Positions 52,423-60,395 of a stretch of DNA of 64,000 nucleotides are shown piece after piece. Position 1 is the first letter of the stretch, and every line of letters starts with the position of its first letter. The position numbers were made by a program, and so were the translations under genes. The stretch lies in contig JACJYO010000003.1 in the NCBI GenBank assembly GCA_020636075.1, forward strand, positions 806,001-870,000. Direction: 5' to 3'. Below the pieces are notes generated by a model. It was given only the letters and a program-made list of their open reading frames with translations, was not told where the DNA came from and made no database searches. Source of the stretch: Lewinellaceae bacterium. Lineage in GTDB: Bacteria; Bacteroidota; Bacteroidia; Chitinophagales; Saprospiraceae.

Positions 52423-55400
52423 ATGATAGCGAAATTAACAAAAATGTTGAACCGCCAAAAAACTGTGCAGTGGATGCTGGCGTTTTTTTGGGCCCTTGCC
52501 ATGCCCTTACTTGCCTTTTCTCAACAAACGAATATTAACGTTACAGGCGTGGTCACTTCTTCGGAAGACGGGGCGCCCCTGGTGGGTGTTAATATCGTTG
52601 TGAAAGGCACAACTACTCGTGTCATCACTAACGTGGATGGGCGCTATACCTTAAATGCTCCGGCAAACGGAACCCTGGTTTTTAAGTATGTCGGCCATAC
52701 CGATATGGAGATTCCTGTTGCCGGCCAAACAACTCTGGACGCGGTGATGCGCCCTGATTATGCTTTGCTGGGCGAAACGGTCGTCATCGGATACGGTACC
52801 CAAAAGAAGTCACACCTGACCGGATCCATATCCAAAGTTGAAAACGATAAACTGGACCAAATGGCGGTGTCCAGGGTTGATGATGCCCTGATCGGCCAGG
52901 TATCCGGGGTTAATATCCAGGCAACTAACGCAGAACCTGGCGCTGCCCCTACGATTACCATAAGAGGCGTCGGGTCGATAAATGCGAATTCCGGGCCGGC
53001 AGTGGTGGTAGATGGTTTGGTCGTCGATCCTGCATTTCTGGGCAATCTGGATATGAATAACATCGCATCGTTCGAAGTGCTGAAAGATGCAGCATCCGCC
53101 GCTATTTACGGTAGTGAAGGATCCAATGGTGTGATCATGATTACGACCAAAAGCGGGAAGGAGGGCAAAACCAAATTCAGCTATGAAACGTATTTCGCAA
53201 GGAAAGAAGCATTTGGAAGTGATGATTACAAAAAGAATACTGCTGCCTGGGCTGCAAAAGAATTAGCCGAAACCGGGGAACTTTCCAATGAAACTCAATA
53301 CGCACTGTTATTAGTTGAAAAAACGGGCATCGACAGAGACTGGCAAGATGTGTTTTTTGATGGCGGGAACATTTTAAGTCATTCGCTTTCCGCCAGAGGC
53401 GGCAGTGATAAAACCAAATTCAGTATGTCCCTGCGATACCTGAATGATGAAGGGGTAGTAATAACCGATGACTACAAGTTATACACAGGTAATCTGAAGT
53501 TGGATACTAAATTATCGAACAAACTAAAATTCGGACTGAGTGTCACACCGTCTTATTCAAAAGCACGGCAGTTGCCAACGTCGGTGCACAACCCGATAAG
53601 ACAATCGCCCTGGTTGCCTATTTACCATACCGATTCAACCCTTCAATTTATTAACCGGACGGCATATCCGGATGTTCAGGTGGGCGATTATTTTCTCGAG
53701 AATCATCTGCGCAACATAGATGTCGATGGTGTGGGCGGATCAGGCAGACCACGTACTTCAGGTGACATGAATCCTTATGCGCAATTTGTTGAAAGAGAAC
53801 ATTATGAGTACAAAACGAATTTACTGAGCTCGGCCTATTTGAGCTATGAAATTATAGACGGACTTACGGCAAAAACCGCTTTCGGGACTACTTTGGAACA
53901 GCGTAAACGAACCAGATATGACGGCACTTTACATCATGCATCGGGAGCAAGCCGTGCCGCCTATAATTTGCAAAACAGGTTTAACACAAGGCTGATTTCA
54001 GATAATACGCTGGATTATTTTAAAACATTCGGCAATCATGAATTCAATGTACTGGTAGGCGCAACTTTCCAAAGAAGAGCATCTGAAAACAGTAGCGTTT
54101 CGGGTAATGGGTACTCCAATGATTTACTTAAAAACTTACAAGGCGCAACCTCTATTTCAAGCTATGAAGAGATCAATTATGAAAGAAAGAAGATTGGATA
54201 TTTTGCCAGACTTGGTTATGCTTTCGCAAACAAATACCTGGTAAATGCTTCCTTCCGACGGGATGGTAGTTCGGTTTTTGGTATAGATTCAAAATGGGGC
54301 AACTTCCCTGCGGTATCCGTAGGTTGGAATGCACACCTTGAAAATTTCCTGGCTAACAGTAGTTTGATCAGCCGGTTAAAGTTTAGAGTCAGCTACGGTC
54401 TTACGGGTAATGAGAATTTCAATGTAGGGGATGACATCATCAATGCGTACCCCTATCTGGCACTGTTAAATACTTCCAACGCTGTTATTGATGATAATGT
54501 TACTGCGGGTGTTTCAGCCCGAAACATAGCAAACACATTACTGCAATGGGAAGCATCAAAAGAATTCAGTCCGGGGCTTGATTTTGGGTTTTTGAATAAT
54601 AGAATCACAGGTTCTTTTGATTATTACGTGCGAACAAGTGATAAATTACTATTGGAAAACCCGGTTTCTTATGTTACTGGATTTAGTGGTGGTATTGTGA
54701 ATTTAGGAGAAGTAGAGAATAGAGGAATAGAGTTGGAATTGAGAACCAAAAATATCGCTACTGCGAAGTTCGGATGGAGTTCAACACTAATTGCTTCCAC
54801 CAACAAAAATGAATTAATCAGTTTTGGTGAATCAAACGGTGCGCTTTTAGAAGACACCTATGGTAGAAACTCACAATGGATAAACTTGATTGGCTATCCT
54901 ATCTCATCTTATTATGGCTATGTAGTAGATAGAGAACTACCCAATAAATATATCAACACACCGTACCATCCAATCAATAGTTCAAGTCAGGATATCATCG
55001 TAAAAGACTTAAATGGTGACGGTTTAATTACGGATGAAGACAAGGCGCTCCTTGGCGATCCGTATCCGGACCTGATATGGAGTTTTACCAATGAATTTCA
55101 AATTGGCAATTTTGACTTTTCTGTTATGATTCAGGGAAGTCAGGGTGCGGAAGTGAAAAATATAGGCGACGAATATTTCTTCAATTGGTTTGGCAATCCA
55201 ACCGTAGACCCCGCCCAGGTAGTGGCAGATGGGGTTGTGCCTCATGAATCGTTCATCCAGGAAAAAGTGCTCACCAATCTGGTTGTTCAACCCGCAGGTT
55301 ACTTTTCATTACGAAATGTGAATATTGGTTACAACTTCTCAAAGCGCCAATTATCCCGCTTGGGTATTGATAATGCCAGAATTTATGTTTCCGGTCAGAA

Positions 55401-55542
55401 TTTGATCTATAAGACATCCGATTTGTACCACGGCTTCAACCCGGAATTTATAGACGATTCTAATCCCAGAAAATACGGAGAACAAAGAGCAGGAACGCCT
55501 TTGTTCAGAACCATGTCAGTTGGTGTGAATATCAATTTTTAA
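52423..55542 (+). CDS. susC: SusC/RagA-type TonB-dependent outer-membrane transporter
   Basis: 1039-aa outer-membrane importer of oligosaccharides. Signal peptide about 1-35, then the carboxypeptidase-like beta sandwich (about 40-112, TGVVTSSEDGAPLVGVNI), the SusC motif GETVVIGYGTQKKSHLTG (about 116-133), the plug (about 130-250, ITIRGVGSINANSGPAVVVDG, quoted only in part; FEVLKDAASAAIYG) and a barrel ending in Phe. It works with the lid lipoprotein SusD encoded 17 bases downstream. Lyases and mannonate dehydratase nearby point to alginate oligomers as cargo. GntR control is inferred from the gene order. Confidence 0.95.
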   Translation: MIAKLTKMLNRQKTVQWMLAFFWALAMPLLAFSQQTNINVTGVVTSSEDGAPLVGVNIVVKGTTTRVITNVDGRYTLNAPANGTLVFKYVGHTDMEIPVAGQTTLDAVMRPDYALLGETVVIGYGTQKKSHLTGSISKVENDKLDQMAVSRVDDALIGQVSGVNIQATNAEPGAAPTITIRGVGSINANSGPAVVVDGLVVDPAFLGNLDMNNIASFEVLKDAASAAIYGSEGSNGVIMITTKSGKEGKTKFSYETYFARKEAFGSDDYKKNTAAWAAKELAETGELSNETQYALLLVEKTGIDRDWQDVFFDGGNILSHSLSARGGSDKTKFSMSLRYLNDEGVVITDDYKLYTGNLKLDTKLSNKLKFGLSVTPSYSKARQLPTSVHNPIRQSPWLPIYHTDSTLQFINRTAYPDVQVGDYFLENHLRNIDVDGVGGSGRPRTSGDMNPYAQFVEREHYEYKTNLLSSAYLSYEIIDGLTAKTAFGTTLEQRKRTRYDGTLHHASGASRAAYNLQNRFNTRLISDNTLDYFKTFGNHEFNVLVGATFQRRASENSSVSGNGYSNDLLKNLQGATSISSYEEINYERKKIGYFARLGYAFANKYLVNASFRRDGSSVFGIDSKWGNFPAVSVGWNAHLENFLANSSLISRLKFRVSYGLTGNENFNVGDDIINAYPYLALLNTSNAVIDDNVTAGVSARNIANTLLQWEASKEFSPGLDFGFLNNRITGSFDYYVRTSDKLLLENPVSYVTGFSGGIVNLGEVENRGIELELRTKNIATAKFGWSSTLIASTNKNELISFGESNGALLEDTYGRNSQWINLIGYPISSYYGYVVDRELPNKYINTPYHPINSSSQDIIVKDLNGDGLITDEDKALLGDPYPDLIWSFTNEFQIGNFDFSVMIQGSQGAEVKNIGDEYFFNWFGNPTVDPAQVVADGVVPHESFIQEKVLTNLVVQPAGYFSLRNVNIGYNFSKRQLSRLGIDNARIYVSGQNLIYKTSDLYHGFNPEFIDDSNPRKYGEQRAGTPLFRTMSVGVNINF

Positions 55543-55559
55543 TTTAAAAAATCCTGATT

Positions 55560-57017
55560 ATGAAATTTTATAAAAAAATAAGTATTGCACTAATTGGGCT
55601 TACTTTTTATTGTTGTGAACCAAAGGAGTTTTTAAATCCATTGCCGGATACCGCTGTTGTAGCTGATGCATTTTTTTCTACAGATGCTGATGTATTAGCT
55701 GGTATTATCGGAATCTATGACGCCATTCAGGGGGTCAATGAAAATACAAATACTAGTCTTATATCTTCCAACAGAGGTGTGCAATTTGAATACCTCTTAA
55801 CCGAGCATCGTTCTGATAATACCCGGTCTGCAACGCTCGAAGGCTCTAAGGCGGATTTTCACCGGTATTTAGCCGATCCAAACAACGTCCAATCAGAGGA
55901 TTACTATCAATCTATGTATGAGATTATTTTTAGAGCAAATAATATCCTGAATTACATAGATGTTGCTAATGCGGGCAATAGAGCAAAATATAGTGCTGAA
56001 GCAAAGTTTTTGAGAGCGTATGCCTATTTCAATCTGGTTCGATTGTATGGCGATGTGCCTATGGTAACCAAAGTGGTTGGCCCTTTGGATAATGAAGCGC
56101 TTTTTACGCGCGTGGCTAAAGCGCAGATCTATCAGCAAATTGCCGCAGATTTACAAGAGGCGATTAATAACCTGGATAATACTTATAAGTCCAGGGCCTC
56201 TAAAGCGGCAGCACAAGGTCTTTTGGCCAAGGTTTATCTGACACAGGATGATCGCAATTATTCGGGTGCTGCGCAGCTATGCCAGGATATTATGGGCAGC
56301 GGAAAATTTGCTTTAGAAGCCAATTTTAGTGATGTCTTCTATAATGAATTAAATGATGAAATAATTTTTGCCATTCAATATCAGGCTGGGAATACCCAGG
56401 AAAGCCAAAGTTTCTCCTCTGAATTTACGTCGGCATTCCGCCAGGGCCGGGAAGATGGCCTCAATATAATCGACAATCCCGGTCTTATCTCAGATTTTGC
56501 TACATACGGCGGGAATAGAACAGCGGCCTCCTATATAACTTTTGGTACTTCAAATGAGTGCATCAAATTTTTGCCTGAAGGCTCTGATGTCACGACTACG
56601 CCACCTACTTATGGCTCAAATGCCCGTGATGCAGGTAATGACTGGATTATTTTGCGCTATGCAGATGTGTTGCTTATGCACGCAGAAGCAATTTTAGCCG
56701 GAGGCGTTGAAACAACCGACGCGTCTGCGATTGATTCTTATATGGCAGTTCGGACAAGAGCCGGTTTTGACCCCGTAACCGATCGCCCTTCGGTACTCAC
56801 CAAAGATGCGTTGCTTGTAGAAAGACGGGTCGAATTGGCTTATGAAAATCAACGTTTTTTCGATTTAGTTCGATTCGGAGTTGCAGATGCCGTATTGGGA
56901 GCACACGCTGCTCAAATGGGCTACGGTAGTTATAATGCCAGGAAATTATTACTCCCAATCCCATCAAGAGAAATTAATTTAAGTAATGGTCTCTTGACTC
57001 AAAATCCTGGATATTGA
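55560..57017 (+). CDS. susD: SusD/RagB-type surface glycan-binding lipoprotein
   Basis: 485-aa lipoprotein. The signal peptide ends at a Cys pair near residue 18 (LTFYCCEPKEFLNP). The TPR-like region carries AEAKFLRAYAYFNLVRLYGDVPM (core RAYAYFNLVRLYGD, near 155) and the C-terminal block shows LRYADVLLMHAEA, VERRVELAYENQRFFDLVRF (core RRVELAYENQRFFD) and LLPIPSREI. These are hallmark RagB/SusD features. It caps the SusC barrel and captures oligosaccharides on the cell surface. The base composition is more A/T-rich than its neighbours, which may reflect transfer of the susCD part. Confidence 0.95.
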   Translation: MKFYKKISIALIGLTFYCCEPKEFLNPLPDTAVVADAFFSTDADVLAGIIGIYDAIQGVNENTNTSLISSNRGVQFEYLLTEHRSDNTRSATLEGSKADFHRYLADPNNVQSEDYYQSMYEIIFRANNILNYIDVANAGNRAKYSAEAKFLRAYAYFNLVRLYGDVPMVTKVVGPLDNEALFTRVAKAQIYQQIAADLQEAINNLDNTYKSRASKAAAQGLLAKVYLTQDDRNYSGAAQLCQDIMGSGKFALEANFSDVFYNELNDEIIFAIQYQAGNTQESQSFSSEFTSAFRQGREDGLNIIDNPGLISDFATYGGNRTAASYITFGTSNECIKFLPEGSDVTTTPPTYGSNARDAGNDWIILRYADVLLMHAEAILAGGVETTDASAIDSYMAVRTRAGFDPVTDRPSVLTKDALLVERRVELAYENQRFFDLVRFGVADAVLGAHAAQMGYGSYNARKLLLPIPSREINLSNGLLTQNPGY

Positions 57018-57047
57018 AATTCTGCATAACATTTAAAAATGTGAAGT

Positions 57048-57983
57048 ATGAAAAAGAACATTCTATTTTTCCGCAAATCAACTATACTTTATTTAGCCGC
57101 ATTTTCACTTAGTTTTTTTATTGGTTGTGAAAAAGCATTTGAATATGACTTGCCTGAGGCTAATTCTAAAATTGACACCGTTTTACCTAAAGCCGATTTT
57201 TCTTATATCCCCGACGCGGATGATTTCAGGACGATTATTTTCAGTGACCTTTCTACTGAATCTACCCGATTCCTCTGGGATTTCGGTGGCGGCGTTACAT
57301 CAACAGAGCGGGATCCTTCGCACACTTTTCCGGGCGAAGGCACTTACCCGGTTACGCTAACGGCAAGCGATGAAAATGGCGCCTCAAATACTATAAAAAA
57401 GGATGTTGTAGTCGTAGACCTGTTCGTGGCTATTACACCCGACGTTTTAAACGGCGATTTCGAAGGCGGTACAAATAATTGGAAGTTTTCGACATTCACC
57501 GGCGGAACTACCAATCCGTTCAATACCAGTTCCGACGGATCCTGGTTGGACATCAACGGCATGGACACCGGTGCTAAAACAGGTGGCGCCAAATGGACGA
57601 TGGCTACATCGGCAGGCGCTTACCTGAGCTCCAATACACGGTATGCTTACCAGGCAATTGTTGTATCGCCTAACACGGAATATATTTTAGAATATGAATA
57701 CGCTATAAAAACTCCCGCAGAACAGCCTGGTGTTGCTCCGGGTGGTAATAGAATTATCGGGGGAATTATTGATGGCCACTATGAAGATGGCGCTGAAGCT
57801 ATTCCCAAATTTGATGCGGTGCCATTGTTGAGCTATGTCGGTACCGAGGTGCTTGGGAAAGGCGTATTCAAAACCGTTCAGGCGGAGTTTACGTCAAATT
57901 CCAGCGGTGAGGTTGCTATTTTGATTTATGCAGTAACGGATGTGGATGCCTACATTGATAATGTCAAGGTTTATCCTAAATAG
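57048..57983 (+). CDS. PKD-domain surface lipoprotein of the SusC/D locus
   Basis: 311-aa lipoprotein, in the position of SusE/SusF-like glycan-binding proteins. Lipobox SFFIGC (Cys near residue 27). A PKD domain spans about 45-125 (FSDLSTESTRFLWDFGGG, HTFPGEGTYPVTLTASDE). The C-terminal part (about 130-311) is a beta-sandwich like a carbohydrate-binding module (NGDFEGGTNNWKFST, DAYIDNVKVYPK). It likely binds alginate at the surface and hands it to PL7 or SusD. There is no catalytic motif. A perfect hairpin lies after its stop. Confidence 0.85.
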   Translation: MKKNILFFRKSTILYLAAFSLSFFIGCEKAFEYDLPEANSKIDTVLPKADFSYIPDADDFRTIIFSDLSTESTRFLWDFGGGVTSTERDPSHTFPGEGTYPVTLTASDENGASNTIKKDVVVVDLFVAITPDVLNGDFEGGTNNWKFSTFTGGTTNPFNTSSDGSWLDINGMDTGAKTGGAKWTMATSAGAYLSSNTRYAYQAIVVSPNTEYILEYEYAIKTPAEQPGVAPGGNRIIGGIIDGHYEDGAEAIPKFDAVPLLSYVGTEVLGKGVFKTVQAEFTSNSSGEVAILIYAVTDVDAYIDNVKVYPK

Positions 57984-57995
57984 TATTCAACGCGA

Positions 57996-58028
57996 ATTGT
58001 CGGCGTGACTTCGAATCACGCCGACAAT
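57996..58028 (+). repeat. Perfect 13-bp hairpin between the PKD lipoprotein and PL7 genes
   Basis: ATTGTCGGCGTGA / TCACGCCGACAAT with a 7-base loop CTTCGAA. No T-tract follows (AGACGG), so it is more likely an mRNA-stabilising or processing element inside the operon than a full terminator. Confidence 0.75.
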
Positions 58029-58047
58029 AGACGGCAAATAACTGACT

Positions 58048-58932
58048 ATGAATTTTTCAAAAATATTTTGCTGCCTTTTCCTGCTTGCAGGAATGGCAAA
58101 TTGTAGCAAAAAAAGCACAGACCTTCCGACAGACCCCAACATACCACCGCCAAATTTGGTCGAAGGGGTCGATTATTTTTTACCCCACATCGACCTCAGC
58201 CATTGGAAAGTAACCCTGCCCATTGGCAATCCAACTGAAGTGGAACCGCCGGAAATTCTGAACTACGCGACAAGTGAACTCCTGAAGCCCTTCATGTACA
58301 ACGACTCTACCGACGGCTCCCTGGTTTTTTATACCTATCCCGGCGCGAGTACAGCCAATTCGTCATATTCCAGAACCGAACTCCGGGAGCAGATGGAGCC
58401 GGGCAGCAATTCCGTCAACTGGAGTTTTGCACAAGGCGGGCGTATGAAAGGGACTTTGGCGGTGCCGGAGGTCTCGAAAGATGCAAATGGCAAGTCGCAC
58501 CGGATGATTATCATGCAGATACACGGGCGCCTGTCAAATGCACAGCGCGACCTGATCGGCGCCAAAGATAACAATGCTCCTCCGGTGCTGAAAATATACT
58601 GGGTAGAGGGGAAAGTACTGGTGAAAACCAAACAGTTGAAAGACGAGAACACAACAATGCCGGACATCCTGCAAACCGATGCCTGGAAGGACGATCCCGG
58701 GCATACCTTCAACCAGTATGTAGGCACGGGCAAATTCACGCTGGAGGTGATCGCTTCAGAGGGTCGTCTGGAGGTTATCCTGAACAACAAAGAATCGGTG
58801 GTCTACGACGATCTCCACATGCAGAAGTGGGGCATTTTTGAAAATTATTTCAAGGCGGGCAATTACTTCAGTACGCTGGATGCCGGTGCATTTTCAAAAG
58901 TAAAATACTATGCCCTGGAAGTAAGTCACTGA
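58048..58932 (+). CDS. Alginate lyase, polysaccharide lyase family 7
   Basis: 294-aa lipoprotein lyase (lipobox MANC, Cys at residue 19) of the PL7 jelly-roll family. The three catalytic blocks are present: SRTELREQ (residues 108-115), QIHG (157-160) and YFKAGNYF (267-274). PL7 enzymes cut alginate by beta-elimination, giving unsaturated oligouronates. The Ile in QIH is often linked to preference for guluronate or mixed blocks and Val to mannuronate-type enzymes, so G-containing alginate is a likely substrate. Surface anchoring fits a role in first cuts before SusC/D import. Confidence 0.95.
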   Translation: MNFSKIFCCLFLLAGMANCSKKSTDLPTDPNIPPPNLVEGVDYFLPHIDLSHWKVTLPIGNPTEVEPPEILNYATSELLKPFMYNDSTDGSLVFYTYPGASTANSSYSRTELREQMEPGSNSVNWSFAQGGRMKGTLAVPEVSKDANGKSHRMIIMQIHGRLSNAQRDLIGAKDNNAPPVLKIYWVEGKVLVKTKQLKDENTTMPDILQTDAWKDDPGHTFNQYVGTGKFTLEVIASEGRLEVILNNKESVVYDDLHMQKWGIFENYFKAGNYFSTLDAGAFSKVKYYALEVSH

Positions 58933-59004
58933 CCGGCAATGCGGACTACCCGCCACAAGATTTTGGGTTTCATACATAAATAGAGTACAAATTGGTATAG
59001 GCTG

Positions 59005-59062
59005 AGGCAGGTGCCTCGTCAGTCAGTCTCGATTGAAGACCAGGTGCCTGCCTTTCCTTTTT
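59005..59062 (+). terminator. Possible intrinsic terminator after the PL7 gene
   Basis: AGGCAGGTGCCT pairs with AGGTGCCTGCCT (two central mismatches) and is followed by TTCCTTTTT. The left arm alone can also fold (GAGGCA/TGCCTC). This could lower expression of the downstream catabolic genes relative to susCD. Confidence 0.6.
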
Positions 59063-59073
59063 AACAAAACAAA

Positions 59074-60030
59074 ATGCAACAAAAAATATCCCGACGGCAA
59101 TGCTTGAAAATGCTCGGTAAAACGGGGGCATTGCTTCCGGTAGCTGATTTATGCCCTTTGTTTAAAAAATACAGCCCACCGACAGCATTCCGACGGGAAA
59201 TACACATTTTTTCCAAACACCTCCAATGGCTGGACTACGGGGAAATGGCAAAAACTGCTGCTTCAATCGGCTTCGATGGGGTAGATCTCACCGTACGGCC
59301 AAAGGGGCATGTGCTTCCTGAAAACGTCGAGACCGATCTCCCGAAAGCTGTTGAAGCAATCCGAAAAGCAGGGCTGAAGGCCGAATTGATCACTACCAGT
59401 ATCACCAATACCCAGGCTCCGCACACCGAAGCAATTTTGAAAACAGCCAGTGCGCTCGGCATCAAAACCTATCGCCTGGGCTGGCTGGAATACGAAGCTG
59501 GAAAACCCATTCCGGAGCAACTGGAGGCTTTTAAAAAACAACTCGCCGAACTCGCCGAAATGAACCAACATTACGGCCTGCACGGCGCTTATCAGAATCA
59601 CGCCGGTACCGGTGTCGGCGCCGCGCTTTGGGATACCTGGCAAATGATACATGAATTTGATCCCCGTTACCTGGGTGCCCGCTTCGACGTCCGCCACGCT
59701 ATGGTGGAAGGCATGCATACCTGGGAACTGGGGCTCAAACTTTTGGCGCCTCACATCCGCTCGCTCGATGTCAAGGATTTTGTCTGGGCAGAAACGGACG
59801 GAAAATGGTCCGTTGAAAACGTGCCCATTGGCCAGGGCGCCGTGGACTTCGGGCGCTATGTTGCCTTGCTCGACGAATTGCAACTTGATGGGCCAATGAC
59901 CCTCCACCTGGAATATCCGCTAGGCGGGGCAAATAACGGGGCCAGCCAAATTAGTGTTCCACCGGAACAGGTCATCAAGGCGATGCAGGAAGATTTGATT
60001 GCACTTAGAGCATTTGATAGTGCTAAATAA
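59074..60030 (+). CDS. Exported TIM-barrel sugar isomerase/epimerase-like protein
   Basis: 318-aa protein of the xylose isomerase-like (AP endonuclease family 2) TIM-barrel superfamily. The N-terminus has a twin-arginine motif SRRQCLKMLG followed by a short hydrophobic stretch, so Tat export to the periplasm is likely. Barrel blocks include IGFDGVDLTVRPKGH, AYQNHAGTGVGAALWD, ARFDVRHAMVEGM and LDVKDFVWAE, with metal ligands of the usual Glu/Asp/His type (EYPLGGANNG near the end). Exact reaction is unknown; epimerisation or isomerisation of an uronate or its lactone fits the neighbourhood. Confidence 0.82.
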   Translation: MQQKISRRQCLKMLGKTGALLPVADLCPLFKKYSPPTAFRREIHIFSKHLQWLDYGEMAKTAASIGFDGVDLTVRPKGHVLPENVETDLPKAVEAIRKAGLKAELITTSITNTQAPHTEAILKTASALGIKTYRLGWLEYEAGKPIPEQLEAFKKQLAELAEMNQHYGLHGAYQNHAGTGVGAALWDTWQMIHEFDPRYLGARFDVRHAMVEGMHTWELGLKLLAPHIRSLDVKDFVWAETDGKWSVENVPIGQGAVDFGRYVALLDELQLDGPMTLHLEYPLGGANNGASQISVPPEQVIKAMQEDLIALRAFDSAK

Positions 60031-60395
60031 GAATGCTGTTATGCAAGGTTATGTTTTGCCCGTGTCAACCCCACCCCCAACCCCCATAGCCATCAACTTA
60101 AGGGTTAAGAGGGGGTGTACAACTTTTAAAATTTCAAATTTTTCCTTTCAAATTTCAAATAGAGCGCTTTGTGAACATCCTTTTTATTTGAAATTGGAAA
60201 TTGGAAAAGAAAAATTGGAAAAGGGTTTAGTCCCCATGCCCCATCCCATCCCCCCGAGGGAGGGGGCTGATTCCGCAATATTTTTGCTCTCGAATTCGGA
60301 ATCAAAAAGAAATGTGAGAAGCACCTCCCCGGGGGGGAGGGGATGGGGGTGGGGTTGACGCACAAAACTTTAAAAACAAAAAGAAAAAACAACAC
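60031..60395. repeat. Mosaic of nested inverted repeats between the epimerase-like gene and manD
   Basis: 365 bases with no gene. Outer arms: TCAACCCCACCCCCA at 60065-60079 and its inverse TGGGGGTGGGGTTGA at about 60344-60358. Inside are an A/T-rich inverted pair (AATTTCAAATA at 60151-60161 with TATTTGAAATT at 60185-60195) and a C/G-rich pair (CCCATCCCATCCCCCCGAGG near 60240 and CCGGGGGGGAGGGGATGGGG near 60329). The outer word also opens the palindrome inside the PL6 gene. Confidence 0.8.

Noticed and set aside
55560..57017. Lower G/C in susD and parts of susC as proof of horizontal transfer
   Set aside because: Composition differs by eye, but surface-protein genes in this phylum often do; no mobility gene or attachment repeat flanks them.
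58985..59003. AAATTGGTATA, a possible GntR half-operator before the epimerase-like gene
   Set aside because: Only the left half fits; the right half reads GGCTGAGG instead of ACCAATTT. Not enough to call a site.
59999..60358. A 119-codon plus-strand frame through the repeat mosaic before manD
   Set aside because: It overlaps the end of the epimerase-like gene, reads low-complexity proline, lysine and phenylalanine runs from the inverted repeats, and ends inside the G/C-rich arm. No protein family is seen.
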